A program made the translations under genes and the position numbers. A stretch of DNA of 64,000 nucleotides, from NCBI GenBank assembly GCA_016795545.1, contig JAEUGX010000033.1, forward strand, positions 186,001 to 250,000, in the 5' to 3' direction. How positions within the stretch are numbered: position 1 is the stretch's first letter; every line of letters starts with the position of its first letter. The notes below the pieces were generated by a model. It did no database searches. It was not told the origin of the DNA and was given only the letters and a program-made list of their open reading frames with translations. Source of the stretch: Opitutaceae bacterium. GTDB lineage: Bacteria > Verrucomicrobiota > Verrucomicrobiia > Opitutales > Opitutaceae. Below, in pieces: positions 16,196 to 25,547 of the stretch.

Positions 16196-18340
16196 ATGAT
16201 TCCGCGCCGCCTGCTCGCCTTCGTCCTCGCCGCCTTCCTGCCGCTCTGCGCCCTGCCGGCGTCGCTCGGCGCCAAGCCGGTGCGCAACGGCGCGGTCCAG
16301 GTCGAGCTCGTGTCCCGCGACGCCTCCCTCCAGCCGGGCCGGCCCTTCTGGGTCGCCCTGCGCCTGGACCACGACGCCCACTGGCATTCGTACTGGATCA
16401 ACGCCGGGACCGGCTACCCGACGTCGCTGACCTGGACGCTGCCGGCCGGATTCAAGGCCGGACCGATCGTCTGGCCCACGCCGCATGTCGTGAAGGACTC
16501 CGCCGGCAAGGTCACGGGCAACGGTTACGAGAACCGCACCTTCCTCTTTACCGAGATCACGCCTCCCGCCGATCTCCCGACCGGCACCCGCGTGACGCTG
16601 AAGGCCTTTGCGGAATGGCTGATGTGCGCCGACGTCTGCATGCCCGGCGACGCCCAGCTCGAGCTGACGCTGCCGGTCGACGCCGGCGCGCCGGGCGAGC
16701 ACGCGGCGGTCGCCGGTCCGCTGGACCAGGCCTTCCGCGCCCTGCCGCAGGCGTCCCCGGACTGGGTCGCCACCGCCACCCGCCAGGGCGCCACGGTGAC
16801 GCTGCGGTTCGCCCCGGCGCCCGGCCGCAATCCCGCCAAACTTTCCGACCTGCACTACTTCGACGCGGCGGCCGTCGTCGACTACGCCGCGCCGCAGGCC
16901 CTCCGCGAGGAGAACGGCGCCTACGTGCTCGAGCTCGCCGTCGCCGCCGAGGCGCCTGCCGACGCCCCCGGCCTCAGGGGCGTGCTTTCCGCCGGCGGCA
17001 CGGGCTTCCTGATCGATGCGCCCTTCGCCCGGGCCGTCGCCGCCGGACCCGCGCCGGTGGCGCCCGTCGCCCCGCCGCCGCCACCGGCCGCCGCCGCGGG
17101 CAGCCTCGCCGGCACGCTGGCGCTCGCCTTCGTCGGCGGCCTGATCCTCAACCTGATGCCCTGCGTGTTTCCCGTCCTCGGCATCAAGATCCTCGGCTTC
17201 GTCAACCAGTCCGGCAACGACCGGAGGAAGATCACGGCGCACGGGCTGGTCTTCTCGCTCGGCGTGCTGATCTCTTTCTGGGTGCTCGCCGGCATCCTGC
17301 TGGCGCTGCGCGCCGGCGGGGCCCAGCTGGGCTGGGGATTCCAGCTGCAGTCGCCCGCCTTCGTCTTCGGGATGGCCGCCTTCCTCCTGGTCTTCGCACT
17401 GAACATGAGCGGACTGTTTGAGGTCGGGCTGGCCGCCACCGCGGTCGGCGGCAGCCTCCAGATGAAGGAGGGCTACGCCGGCTCCTTCTTCACCGGCGCG
17501 CTGGCCGTGCTCGTGGCGACGCCGTGCAGCGCGCCCTTCCTGGCCCCGGCGCTCGGCGCCGCCCTCACCCCCTCGCTGCCGCCGGCGCACTCGGTCCTTG
17601 TCTTCACCAGCATCGGCGTGGGCCTGGCCCTGCCGTACCTGCTCCTCTCGCTCTTTCCCGGCGCCGTGAGGTTCCTGCCGCGCCCCGGGGCGTGGATGGA
17701 GACCTTCAAACAGCTGATGGCCTTCCCCCTCTACGCGACCGTCGGCTGGCTGCTCTGGGTGCTGGCGGGGCAGACCAAGGACGACGACTACGCGCTGCTG
17801 CTGATCGCTTTCGGCTTCGTGCTGGTCGCCATGGCCGCCTGGGCCTACGGCCGTTTCGGCCAGGCGCCCGGCAAGCCCGGCCGGCAGCTGGCCGGCCGTG
17901 TCTTCGCCGCCCTCCTGCTGGCCGGCGGCCTGTTCACGGGCTGGCCCAAGCCCGCCGAGGCGGCGCCCACGAACGGGGCCTACCAGGTGACCTGGGAGAA
18001 GTGGAGCCCCGAGGCCGTCGCCGCGGGCCAGGCCGCGGGCCGGTTCGTCTACGTCGACTTCACCGCGCGCTGGTGCGCCACCTGCCAGACCAACAAGGCG
18101 GCGGTGTTTTCCTCTGCGGACGTGTTGGCCGAGTTCGGCCGCCGGAACGTGCTCCTGCTCAAGGCCGACTGGACCAACAAGGACGCCGCCATCACCGCCG
18201 CGCTGGCCCGGTGGAACCGCTCCGCCGTGCCCTTCAACCTGATCTACGCTCCCGGCCGGCCGGAGCCCGTCATCCTCCCCGAGCTGCTCACGCCCGGCAA
18301 GGTCCTGGAGGCGCTGGCGCAAGCCGGCCGGTCCGGCTGA
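16196..18340 (+). CDS. dsbD: DsbD-type thiol:disulfide interchange protein
   Basis: A 714-residue inner-membrane protein that passes electrons from cytoplasmic thioredoxin to the periplasm. In order: signal peptide (about 1-25); N-terminal periplasmic domain (about 30-280) with the CADVC cysteine pair; a Pro-rich linker; a multi-helix membrane domain (about 305-585) with the two essential cysteines in LMPCVFPVLGIK (Cys323) and ATPCSAPFLAPALG (Cys444); and a C-terminal thioredoxin domain with WCATC (Cys627/Cys630). All three redox modules are intact. The ATG at 16196 gives the signal peptide. It is a candidate reductant source for the nearby five-domain thioredoxin protein (inference). Confidence 0.92.
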   Translation: MIPRRLLAFVLAAFLPLCALPASLGAKPVRNGAVQVELVSRDASLQPGRPFWVALRLDHDAHWHSYWINAGTGYPTSLTWTLPAGFKAGPIVWPTPHVVKDSAGKVTGNGYENRTFLFTEITPPADLPTGTRVTLKAFAEWLMCADVCMPGDAQLELTLPVDAGAPGEHAAVAGPLDQAFRALPQASPDWVATATRQGATVTLRFAPAPGRNPAKLSDLHYFDAAAVVDYAAPQALREENGAYVLELAVAAEAPADAPGLRGVLSAGGTGFLIDAPFARAVAAGPAPVAPVAPPPPPAAAAGSLAGTLALAFVGGLILNLMPCVFPVLGIKILGFVNQSGNDRRKITAHGLVFSLGVLISFWVLAGILLALRAGGAQLGWGFQLQSPAFVFGMAAFLLVFALNMSGLFEVGLAATAVGGSLQMKEGYAGSFFTGALAVLVATPCSAPFLAPALGAALTPSLPPAHSVLVFTSIGVGLALPYLLLSLFPGAVRFLPRPGAWMETFKQLMAFPLYATVGWLLWVLAGQTKDDDYALLLIAFGFVLVAMAAWAYGRFGQAPGKPGRQLAGRVFAALLLAGGLFTGWPKPAEAAPTNGAYQVTWEKWSPEAVAAGQAAGRFVYVDFTARWCATCQTNKAAVFSSADVLAEFGRRNVLLLKADWTNKDAAITAALARWNRSAVPFNLIYAPGRPEPVILPELLTPGKVLEALAQAGRSG

Positions 18341-18461
18341 GCCGGGAAGGCGGGCCCGCCGCCCCGCCGTGAACGACACGCGGCCGGTGTCCCGGTCCAG
18401 CCAGCAGACCTCGCCTGCACGCTTGCGGCACCGGCGGTTCCGCGGCTGACTCGGCGCCTGC

Positions 18462-19427
18462 ATGAATCTCCTGCCCCGCCTGCTCCTGGTCCTGTCGTGC
18501 CTCGCGTCCTCCGGTCTTGCCGTGGAGCTGAAAGTCGTCCCCGGCTGGCCCGTGCTGCCGGAGGGCGAGATTCTCGGGCAGGTCTCGGGCGTCGGGGTCG
18601 ATTCGCGCGGGGACGTGTTCGTCTTCCACCGCGGCACGCCGCGCCCGCCCGGCACCGACCCGGCCAAGGCCGGGCCGATCCAGGACGCGGACATCGTCCG
18701 CTTCGACGGCCGCACGGGCAAGCTCGCCGCGCGCTGGGGCGCCGGCCGCTTCCTGTACCCGCACGGGCTGTTCGTGGATTCGCGCGACCACGTGTGGGTG
18801 ACGGACATCGCCTACCACCAGGTCTTCGAGTTCGACCGCGACGGCCGGCTGCTGCGGCAGTGGGGCGAGGCCGGCACGGTGGGCGCGGACGCGGCGCATT
18901 TCAACATGCCGACGGACGTGGCCGTCGCGCCCGACGGGGCGTTCTACGTCAGCGACGGCTACGGCAACAGCCGCGTCGTACAGTTCTCGGCCGACGGCAA
19001 GTTCCTCCGGCAGTGGGGCCGCCGCGGCACCGGTCCGGGGGAGTTCAACACCCCGCACGGCGTCGCGCTCGACGCGGAAGGCCGCGTCTACGTGGCGGAC
19101 CGGGAGAACGACCGCCTCCAGGTCTTCACCCCCGACGGCGAGTTCCTCGCCCAGTGGCGGAGCCCCGCGATCGGCCGCCCGTTCGGCATCCGGATCGGGC
19201 GCGACGGGCTCGTGTACGTCACGGACGGCGGCGAACCGCCCAAGATCATGAACCGCTCGAAGCTCCTGGTGCTCGACCGGACTGGCGCGCTGCTGGCCTC
19301 GATCGGGCGCTTCGGCAACCAGGACGGCCAGTTCATGCTGGCCCACGACCTGGCCGTGTCCGCCGAAGGCGCCGTGTTCGTCGGCGACATCCTCGGCCGG
19401 CGCGTCCAGCAGTTCCGGCGCCCGTGA
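18462..19427 (+). CDS. Secreted NHL-repeat protein (amidating-lyase-like)
   Basis: A 321-residue exported beta-propeller. After a signal peptide (about 1-20) come six or so NHL repeats, for example YPHGLFVDSRDHVWVTDIAY, MPTDVAVAPDGAFYVSDGYG, TPHGVALDAEGRVYVADREN and MLAHDLAVSAEGAVFVGDIL. The arrangement resembles peptidyl-alpha-hydroxyglycine alpha-amidating lyase (PAL)-like proteins. In bacteria these are mostly uncharacterised and may bind ligands or act as lyases or lactonases. It sits between DsbD and an EamA transporter, all on the plus strand. The 121 bases before it hold no evident gene. Confidence 0.8.
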   Translation: MNLLPRLLLVLSCLASSGLAVELKVVPGWPVLPEGEILGQVSGVGVDSRGDVFVFHRGTPRPPGTDPAKAGPIQDADIVRFDGRTGKLAARWGAGRFLYPHGLFVDSRDHVWVTDIAYHQVFEFDRDGRLLRQWGEAGTVGADAAHFNMPTDVAVAPDGAFYVSDGYGNSRVVQFSADGKFLRQWGRRGTGPGEFNTPHGVALDAEGRVYVADRENDRLQVFTPDGEFLAQWRSPAIGRPFGIRIGRDGLVYVTDGGEPPKIMNRSKLLVLDRTGALLASIGRFGNQDGQFMLAHDLAVSAEGAVFVGDILGRRVQQFRRP

Positions 19428-19456
19428 ACGCCGCGCGCTGAAGACCGGCCTCCACC

Positions 19457-20308
19457 GTGGACGTCGCCGCCCATCGTCGCGCCGTCGGACTGCTGGTCCT
19501 GGCCGCGCTGCTCTGGAGCCTCGGCGGAGTGCTGCTGAAGGCCGTCGACTGGCCGCCACTGGCGGTCGGCGGCGCCCGCGGGCTGGTCGCCGCGCTGTTC
19601 CTGCTCGCCGTGCGCGGCCGGGCGCTGCGGTTCACGTGGTCGCCGCTGCAGTGGGGCGCCGCGCTGGCCTACGCCGGCTGCACGGTGTGCTTCGCCGCCG
19701 CCACCAAGCTCACCACCGCGGCGAACGCGATCCTGCTGCAGTACACGGCGCCCGTGTGGGTCGCGCTGCTCGGGACGTGGCTCCTCGGCGAGCGCGCGAC
19801 GCGGGCCGATTGGGCGACCATCGTGCTCACCTTCGCCGGCATGAGCCTCTTCTGCTACGACGGCCTGCGCCTGCACGACCTCGACGGCATCCTGCTCGCC
19901 CTGCTCAGCGGGTTCTGCTTCGGCGCGACGATCCTGCTGCTGCGCAAGCAGCGAGCGGAATCGCCGCTGGAATCGATCATCCTCGGCAACGGCCTCGGCT
20001 TCCTCATCGGGCTGCCGGCGATGTGCGCGGCCGGCACCCTGCCCCCGCCGGCCGGCATCGGGGCGCTCCTCGTGCTGGGCGTGGTGCAGCTCGGCCTCGC
20101 GTACCTGTTCTACGCCCGGGCGATCCGGCACGTCACCGCGCTCGAGGGCGTGCTCATCCCCGTGATCGAGCCGATCCTCAACCCACTCTGGGTGCTGCTG
20201 GCGTTCCGCGAGCGCCCCACCGGCCTCGCGCTCGCCGGCGGCGCCGTCGTGCTCGGCGCCGTCACCTGGCGCGCCGCCGCCGCCCTGCGGACGGCCCCGC
20301 GCGGCTGA
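19457..20308 (+). CDS. EamA-family (DMT) transporter
   Basis: A 283-residue integral membrane protein with about ten hydrophobic helices in two EamA repeats. Hallmarks are LAALLWSLGGVLLK at the start, AANAILLQYTAPVWVALLG ending repeat one, and VTALEGVLIPVIEPILNPLW in repeat two. The family exports amino acids, nucleosides or other metabolites; the substrate is not predictable. The start is GTG at 19457, 29 bases after the NHL gene. It is convergent with a second EamA gene, with only 19 bases between the stops. Confidence 0.85.
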   Translation: MDVAAHRRAVGLLVLAALLWSLGGVLLKAVDWPPLAVGGARGLVAALFLLAVRGRALRFTWSPLQWGAALAYAGCTVCFAAATKLTTAANAILLQYTAPVWVALLGTWLLGERATRADWATIVLTFAGMSLFCYDGLRLHDLDGILLALLSGFCFGATILLLRKQRAESPLESIILGNGLGFLIGLPAMCAAGTLPPPAGIGALLVLGVVQLGLAYLFYARAIRHVTALEGVLIPVIEPILNPLWVLLAFRERPTGLALAGGAVVLGAVTWRAAAALRTAPRG

Positions 20309-20327
20309 AGCCCGGCGCACCCCGCGG

Positions 20328-21302
20328 TCAGGCGTCCTTCCCCGGCCGGGACTGGAGCGCGAGGTTGGCGGCGGTGATCAGCCCGCCGCCGGCCAGCAGA
20401 TGCCAGGTGAGCCGCTCGTTCGGATAATCGACGCCGGCGAGCGCGGACAGGTGCGCCGGCAGGAAGAGCGCGAAGATCGCCGCGGCGACCGGCTCGAGGC
20501 AGTAGAGCAGGCCCGCCTCGGTCGGCGTGATCTTCGGCTGCCAGTGGTTCATGAGCCCGAACGCGATCAGCGTGCAGCCGACCGTGAGCAGGCCGGTGAA
20601 CAGCACCCAGGGGCCGGAGGTCCACGGCACGAGCAGGGCCGCGGCGCTCGGCGCGGTGGCGACGGCCAGCCCGCCGAAGAGCAGCGCCTGCACGGCGAAC
20701 ATCACCAGCGTCACGGGCAGGGCCCGGTTGGCGGCGTACCGCGGCTGCGCCAGCGCGAGGATCGCGGTCATGAAGAAGACCGAGCTGAGCAGCGTCTCCG
20801 CCTCCCCGCGGCCCAGCCGCAGCGTCGCCAGGTCGAAGCGCCCGAGGATCGCCACCCCGGCCAGCACGAGCGCGCTGCAGGCGCAGACCAGCAGCGAAGG
20901 CCAGCGCCGCCGGCGGCAGGCCAGCCAGAGCGGGATCAGGATCGCGTAGAACGGCGTGAGAAAGGCGGAGACCGACGCCGACGTGAACTGCAGGCCGTCG
21001 TTCTGCAGCAGCATGCCCGCGCCGGTGCCGAGGCCGATGACCAGGCCCTGCCGCAGCTCGGCCCGCGTGAACGTCCCGAGCCGGCGCCACAGGACGACCA
21101 GGAGCAGCAGCGTCGCCAGCAGCATGCGCGGCCCGACCGTGCCGGCGACGATGAACCAGTTCCCCGTGCCGGGCATCAGCCGCTCGTGCACCAGCACGAG
21201 GGCCTTCACCAGCGGGAAGCTGAGCGCCCACAGCACGTTGGCGACGATCAGCATCAGGATCGCCGTGGTGCGCACGGAGCGGGCCGGGTTCACGGGGTTC
21301 AC
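20328..21302 (-). CDS. EamA-family (DMT) transporter
   Basis: A 324-residue membrane protein with about ten helices and the two-repeat EamA layout: ANVLWALSFPLVKAL early, SASVSAFLTPFYAILIPLWL closing repeat one, and ITPTEAGLLYCLEPVAAAIF in repeat two. It is only distantly like the convergent neighbour, so a recent tandem duplication is unlikely. The start is GTG at 21302, with another GTG three codons in. The substrate is unknown; metabolite efflux is the family's usual role. Confidence 0.85.
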   Translation of the reverse strand: MNPVNPARSVRTTAILMLIVANVLWALSFPLVKALVLVHERLMPGTGNWFIVAGTVGPRMLLATLLLLVVLWRRLGTFTRAELRQGLVIGLGTGAGMLLQNDGLQFTSASVSAFLTPFYAILIPLWLACRRRRWPSLLVCACSALVLAGVAILGRFDLATLRLGRGEAETLLSSVFFMTAILALAQPRYAANRALPVTLVMFAVQALLFGGLAVATAPSAAALLVPWTSGPWVLFTGLLTVGCTLIAFGLMNHWQPKITPTEAGLLYCLEPVAAAIFALFLPAHLSALAGVDYPNERLTWHLLAGGGLITAANLALQSRPGKDA

Positions 21303-21337
21303 GGGGGCGGAGGAGGGGCGCGGCGCGCACGGCGTCG

Positions 21338-21372
21338 CCCAAACAAAACCGCCGCGGATTGCTCCGCGGCGG
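21338..21372 (-). terminator. Rho-independent terminator of the SWIB gene
   Basis: Read on the minus strand, a perfect 10-bp stem (CCGCCGCGGA, loop GCAA, TCCGCGGCGG) is followed by TTTTGTTTGG. It lies 27 bases after the SWIB stop and separates it from the EamA gene downstream on the same strand. Confidence 0.8.
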
Positions 21373-21399
21373 CTGGGAAAATTTACGCTGGGGTCGGGG

Positions 21400-21669
21400 T
21401 CAGGAGACGTGCTTGCTGACCATCTTGGTCATGTCGAACATGCTGACCTGCGACTTGCCGCCGAAGACCACCTTGAGCGCGGCGTCGGCATTGATCATGC
21501 GCTTGTTCTTCTTGTCCTGGAGGCCGTTCTTCTTGATGTAGGCCCAGAGTTTCTTGGTGAGCTCCGTGCGGGGCACCGAGGCGGAGCCGACGACGGCGGC
21601 GAGCGCGGCATCGGGAGTAACCGGCTTCATGAAAGCGGCGTTGGGTTTACGGGATGATTTTTTAGCCAT
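21400..21669 (-). CDS. SWIB/MDM2-domain protein
   Basis: An 89-residue basic protein made almost entirely of a SWIB domain (about 18-88): SVPRTELTKKLWAYIKKNGL, QDKKNKRMINAD and MFDMTKMVSKHV are the conserved helices. The N-terminal MAKKSSRKPN is a lysine-rich tail. SWIB domains are best known from eukaryotic SWI/SNF subunits. Small stand-alone bacterial ones occur in Chlamydiae and Verrucomicrobia, where a chromatin or topoisomerase-related role has been proposed. The ATG at 21669 is chosen; an ATG at 21684 would add five residues. It is transcribed alone with its own terminator. Confidence 0.9.
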   Translation of the reverse strand: MAKKSSRKPNAAFMKPVTPDAALAAVVGSASVPRTELTKKLWAYIKKNGLQDKKNKRMINADAALKVVFGGKSQVSMFDMTKMVSKHVS

Positions 21670-21834
21670 AGTGGCATTCGTCATAGAACGGAGCGGATGC
21701 AATGCAACGATTTTCTAGAGGGAGAATCACAATTCTTAGAGGGAAAACGCGGTGATTTCCGCAAAAACAAACTTGCCGCAAACCGCCCGGCTCCCCACCT
21801 CGCCGCGCCCGATTTTTCCGGCCGCGCGCGCCGC

Positions 21835-23673
21835 TCAGGCCCGGTCGTCCATCTGCACGAACTGCCGGTAAAGCGCCGCGTAATGGCCGTGGCGGGCCAG
21901 CAGCTCCGCGTGGGTGCCGCGTTCGATGACGCGGCCCTGGTCGAGCACCAGCACCAGGTCGGCATGCCGGATGGTGCTCAGCCGGTGCGCCACGACGAAG
22001 CTGGTCCGGCCGCGCAGCAGCTCGATCAGGGCCTTTTGGAGGCGGGATTCCGTGATGGCGTCGATGGAGCTGGTGGCCTCGTCGAGGATCACGATGCGCG
22101 GGTCGGCGATCAGCGCCCGCGTGAAGCAGACGAGCTGGCGCTGGCCCAGGGAAAGGCCCGCGCCGCGCTCGCCCACTTCCGTGGCAAACCCTTGCGGCAA
22201 CGCCGCAAACAAATCCAGGCAGTCCAGCCGGCGGGCCGCCTCCCGGACCTCCGCCTCGCTGGCTTCCGGCTTCGCCAGCCGGATGTTGTCGAGCACCGTC
22301 CCGGTGAAAAGCAGGTTCTGCTGCTGCACCATGCCCATCTGCCGGTGCAGCGACTGGCTGGTGATCTCCCGGATCTCCCGGCCGTCCACGCGGACCTCGC
22401 CGCGGGTGGGCAGGTAGAACTTCGCCGCGAGGTTGATGATCGAGCTCTTGCCGCTGCCGGTGTGGCCGACCAGCGCGACGGTTTGTCCCGGCTCGGCGAC
22501 GAAGCTGACGTCGTGCAGCACGGGCCGGGCGGGATCGTAGCCGAAGGTCACCGACCGGAATTCGACCCGCGCCCCGGTGCCCCGCGGCGCCGGCAGGTCG
22601 GTCGCCGTCGGGGCGTCCTCCCAGTCGGGCTTGATGTCGATGAGCTTGAAGATCCGCTCCGCCCCGGCCATGGCGGTCATGGCCTGGTTGTACTGGTTGC
22701 CGATGATGGCCAGCGGCGCGAAGAACTGGTTGGCGAGGAGGAAGAACGTGATGAGGCTGCCCATGCCCATGTCGCCGTTGAACACGCGCCAGCCGCCGAA
22801 CATCAGGAGGATGGCGACGAAGAACTGGCTGTTCAGCTCGAGCAGCGGCGTGAGGATGGCCGACGTGCGCGCGAACGCGATGTTGTAGCGCGCGTGGTCG
22901 GCCAGGAGGCTGCGGAACAGGCCGGCGTTGGTCTCCTGCCGCACGAAACCCTGAGTGACCCGGATGCCATTGACGGACTCCGCCAGCGTGGCGGTGATGC
23001 GGCTGAAGCTCTCCTGCGCCGCGCGGGTGTAGAGGCTCAGCTTCACGCGGAAGTGCCGGTTGAGCATCCACAGGATCGGCGCCAGGCCGAGCACGACCAG
23101 GAACAGCACCCAGTCGCTCCACGCCATCACCACCGCCGAGAACACCATCGAGCCGAACTGGATCACGCTGACGAACAGCACGTCCTGGATGCCGACCCGC
23201 ACCGACTCCACGTCGCTCGTCACGCGGCCGATGATCCGGCCGATCTTCACGCGGTGGAAGAAGCTCATGGGCTGCCGCAGCGTCTTGGCGAAGATCTCCG
23301 TGCGCAGCCCGTTCACCACCGTCTCGCCGATCTCGAGCGCGTAGCGCTGCCGGAAATGGAACATCACGTCGGTCGACAGCGCCAGCAGCCCGTAGCCCGC
23401 GACCCCGAGCGCGATGCCCGCGTAGTCGCGTCCGGTGATCGGACCCTTGATGATGACCGCCATCGCCCACCCGAGCGCCGGCAGCTGCGCGGAGCGGATG
23501 AGGGTGAGCACGGCCAGCGCGATCACCTTGCCCTTGATGGGCGCCGTGTAGCCGAACAGCCGGCGGATCAGGCCCCACTCCAGCGGGCGGAACTGCTCCT
23601 CGTCCTCCTCGTCGTCGCGCGCGCGGCGCACGAGCCCGAGGTCGCGGATGGGGCCGGTGGGCGGCGGCGTCAC
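21835..23673 (-). CDS. ABC exporter half-transporter, catalytic-site subunit
   Basis: A 612-residue fused membrane and ATPase half-transporter: six helices (about 40-330), then an NBD with Walker A GHTGSGKS, Walker B IVILDEATSSID with the catalytic Glu intact, and H-loop VVAHRLST. The signature is LSLGQRQ rather than LSGGQ. It pairs with the upstream gene to form a heterodimeric MDR-type exporter. The GTG start (23671-23673) overlaps the upstream stop by GTGA. Because its own signature is altered while its Walker B is normal, it should supply the Walker motifs of the active ATP site. The substrate is unknown; lipids, drugs or peptides are usual. Confidence 0.9.
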   Translation of the reverse strand: MTPPPTGPIRDLGLVRRARDDEEDEEQFRPLEWGLIRRLFGYTAPIKGKVIALAVLTLIRSAQLPALGWAMAVIIKGPITGRDYAGIALGVAGYGLLALSTDVMFHFRQRYALEIGETVVNGLRTEIFAKTLRQPMSFFHRVKIGRIIGRVTSDVESVRVGIQDVLFVSVIQFGSMVFSAVVMAWSDWVLFLVVLGLAPILWMLNRHFRVKLSLYTRAAQESFSRITATLAESVNGIRVTQGFVRQETNAGLFRSLLADHARYNIAFARTSAILTPLLELNSQFFVAILLMFGGWRVFNGDMGMGSLITFFLLANQFFAPLAIIGNQYNQAMTAMAGAERIFKLIDIKPDWEDAPTATDLPAPRGTGARVEFRSVTFGYDPARPVLHDVSFVAEPGQTVALVGHTGSGKSSIINLAAKFYLPTRGEVRVDGREIREITSQSLHRQMGMVQQQNLLFTGTVLDNIRLAKPEASEAEVREAARRLDCLDLFAALPQGFATEVGERGAGLSLGQRQLVCFTRALIADPRIVILDEATSSIDAITESRLQKALIELLRGRTSFVVAHRLSTIRHADLVLVLDQGRVIERGTHAELLARHGHYAALYRQFVQMDDRA

Positions 23674-25547
23674 GGCGTCCCCTCCCTGGGCGCCAGCCGC
23701 TGGAGCTCGCGCGCGTCCACCAGCTGCAGGTTCGCGACGTGGAGGTACGGCCCCGGCACCTGCATGAGCTCCTCGTGCGTGCCGCGCTGCACGATGCGGC
23801 CGTTCTCCATCACGATGATGAAGTCGGCGCGCCGCAGCGTGCTGAGCCGGTGCGCCACGATGAAGGTCGTCCGGCCGGCGATGGCGCGGTCGAGCGCCTC
23901 GAAGATCTCGTGCTCCGTCTCGCTGTCGATCGCCGCGGTCGGGTCGTCGAGCAGCAGGATCGCCGGCTCGAGCAGCACGGCGCGCGCGATGGCCAGGCGC
24001 TGGCGCTGGCCGCCGGACAGGCTGCTGGCGCCCTCGCCCAGCAGGGTGTCGTAGCCCTGGGGCAGCGCCATGATGAAGTCGTGCGCGGCCGCGATCCGGG
24101 CCGCCTTCTCGATCTGGGCCCGCGTGGCCCCGGGGTGGCCGAACGCGATGTTCGCCGCCACCGTGTTCGAGAACAGGAAGCTCTCCTGGAAAACCAGGCC
24201 GATGTTGCGGCGCACGTCGTCGAGCGCCAGCCGCCGCACGTCGATGCCGTCGAGCAGCACCCGGCCCTCCGTCGGGTCGAAGAACCGCGGGATCAGGCTC
24301 ATCAGCGCCGTCTTGCCCGCGCCCGTGGCCCCCAGGATCGCCACGCACTGGCCGGGCCGGACGTCGAGGTCGACCTCGCGCACCACCGACTCCGCCTCGC
24401 CGTACGCGAACGAGACCCGCTCGAACCGCACCGCGCCCTCCAGCCGCGGGCGGCGGATGGCGTCGGGCGCGTCCCGCACCTCCACCGGCGCGTCCAGGAT
24501 CTCGAACACCCGGCGGGCCCCGATCAGCGACTGCTGCACGCTGTTCACGATCGTGGCGACGTTGTTGACCTGGCCGGAGAACTGCTCGAGCAGGCCCGCG
24601 AACACCACCAGGCCCGTGCCGAGCGGCAGCTGCCCCTGCGCCACCAGCCAGCCGCCGTAGCCGAGCAGCACCATCATGTTGATGCGGGTGAGGAAGCCGA
24701 CCGCCGGCGAGAACAGGCTCAGCTTCCAGAAGATCCCCTGCTGCTGGTCGAAGCAGGCCTGGTTGGCCGCTTCGAACTTCGCCCGCGCCTCCGGCTCGCG
24801 CCCGAAGCCCTTCGTGACCTGCACGCCCTGCACCGCCTCGGCCAGCACCTGGACCATCTTCTCCACCAGCGTCCGGTTGTGCGCGTACGCGGGCTGGATG
24901 CTGCGCGAGAACGCCGTCGCCATGTACCAGAGCACCGGCGTCGTGGCCAGGCAGGCGACCGTCAGCAGCGGGCTGAGCGACGCCATGTAGACTACGTACG
25001 CGGTCAGCGAGATCACCATGATCACGCTCTGGATCAGCACCTGGTCGACGAACATGCGCACCGACTGCACGTCGCCCGTCACCCGCGTGATGATCGAACC
25101 CGTGTTGTTGGCGTCGTAGAAACGGAAGCTCAGCCGCTGCAGCTTGTCGTAGACCTCGCTGCGCAGGTCCACCACCAGCTTCTGCTGCACCAGGCGGTTC
25201 ACCGACACCGCATACGCGTAGTTCAGCACCGCGCGCGTCAGCGCAAACAACAGGATCAGCCCCGCCAGCAGCCCCAGCACCTGCAGCGGCGGCCAGGTGT
25301 CCGGCAGAGTCAAGTGCAGCGGATTGGCGCCCAGCGGCGTGCCGTCCATCTTGTGCCGGATGTAGTCGATGCCGACCCCCGTGAAGCTCAACCCGCCAAT
25401 ACCCAAACTGAGCAGGATCAGCTGAATCCCCAACACATGCAGACAACGCAGCCGATATCGCCAGGCTAAGCCAAATAGCCGACGCACGAGCATCCAGTTT
25501 TCTGGTGTGCTCAGCGTTGGGACGGATTCCGCATGGGCGTGGCTCAT
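23670..25547 (-). CDS. ABC exporter half-transporter, degenerate-site subunit
   Basis: A 625-residue half-transporter with an N-terminal membrane domain (about 25-340) and a C-terminal NBD: Walker A GATGAGKT, Q-loop LVFQESFLFSNT, consensus signature LSGGQRQR and H-loop VAHRLST. Walker B reads ILLLDDPTAAID, so the catalytic Glu is Asp. This is the classic sign of the non-hydrolysing site of heterodimeric exporters such as TM287/288 or BmrCD. It is the first gene of a two-gene operon, the second starting inside its stop codon. The 276-base gap upstream (25548-25823) is shared with the divergent RRM gene. Confidence 0.9.
   Translation of the reverse strand: MSHAHAESVPTLSTPENWMLVRRLFGLAWRYRLRCLHVLGIQLILLSLGIGGLSFTGVGIDYIRHKMDGTPLGANPLHLTLPDTWPPLQVLGLLAGLILLFALTRAVLNYAYAVSVNRLVQQKLVVDLRSEVYDKLQRLSFRFYDANNTGSIITRVTGDVQSVRMFVDQVLIQSVIMVISLTAYVVYMASLSPLLTVACLATTPVLWYMATAFSRSIQPAYAHNRTLVEKMVQVLAEAVQGVQVTKGFGREPEARAKFEAANQACFDQQQGIFWKLSLFSPAVGFLTRINMMVLLGYGGWLVAQGQLPLGTGLVVFAGLLEQFSGQVNNVATIVNSVQQSLIGARRVFEILDAPVEVRDAPDAIRRPRLEGAVRFERVSFAYGEAESVVREVDLDVRPGQCVAILGATGAGKTALMSLIPRFFDPTEGRVLLDGIDVRRLALDDVRRNIGLVFQESFLFSNTVAANIAFGHPGATRAQIEKAARIAAAHDFIMALPQGYDTLLGEGASSLSGGQRQRLAIARAVLLEPAILLLDDPTAAIDSETEHEIFEALDRAIAGRTTFIVAHRLSTLRRADFIIVMENGRIVQRGTHEELMQVPGPYLHVANLQLVDARELQRLAPREGTP

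Noticed and set aside
18341..18461. Minus-strand frame through the gap between DsbD and the NHL-repeat gene
   Set aside because: It is part of a long open antisense frame across both genes, and no domain was recognised in the gap part.
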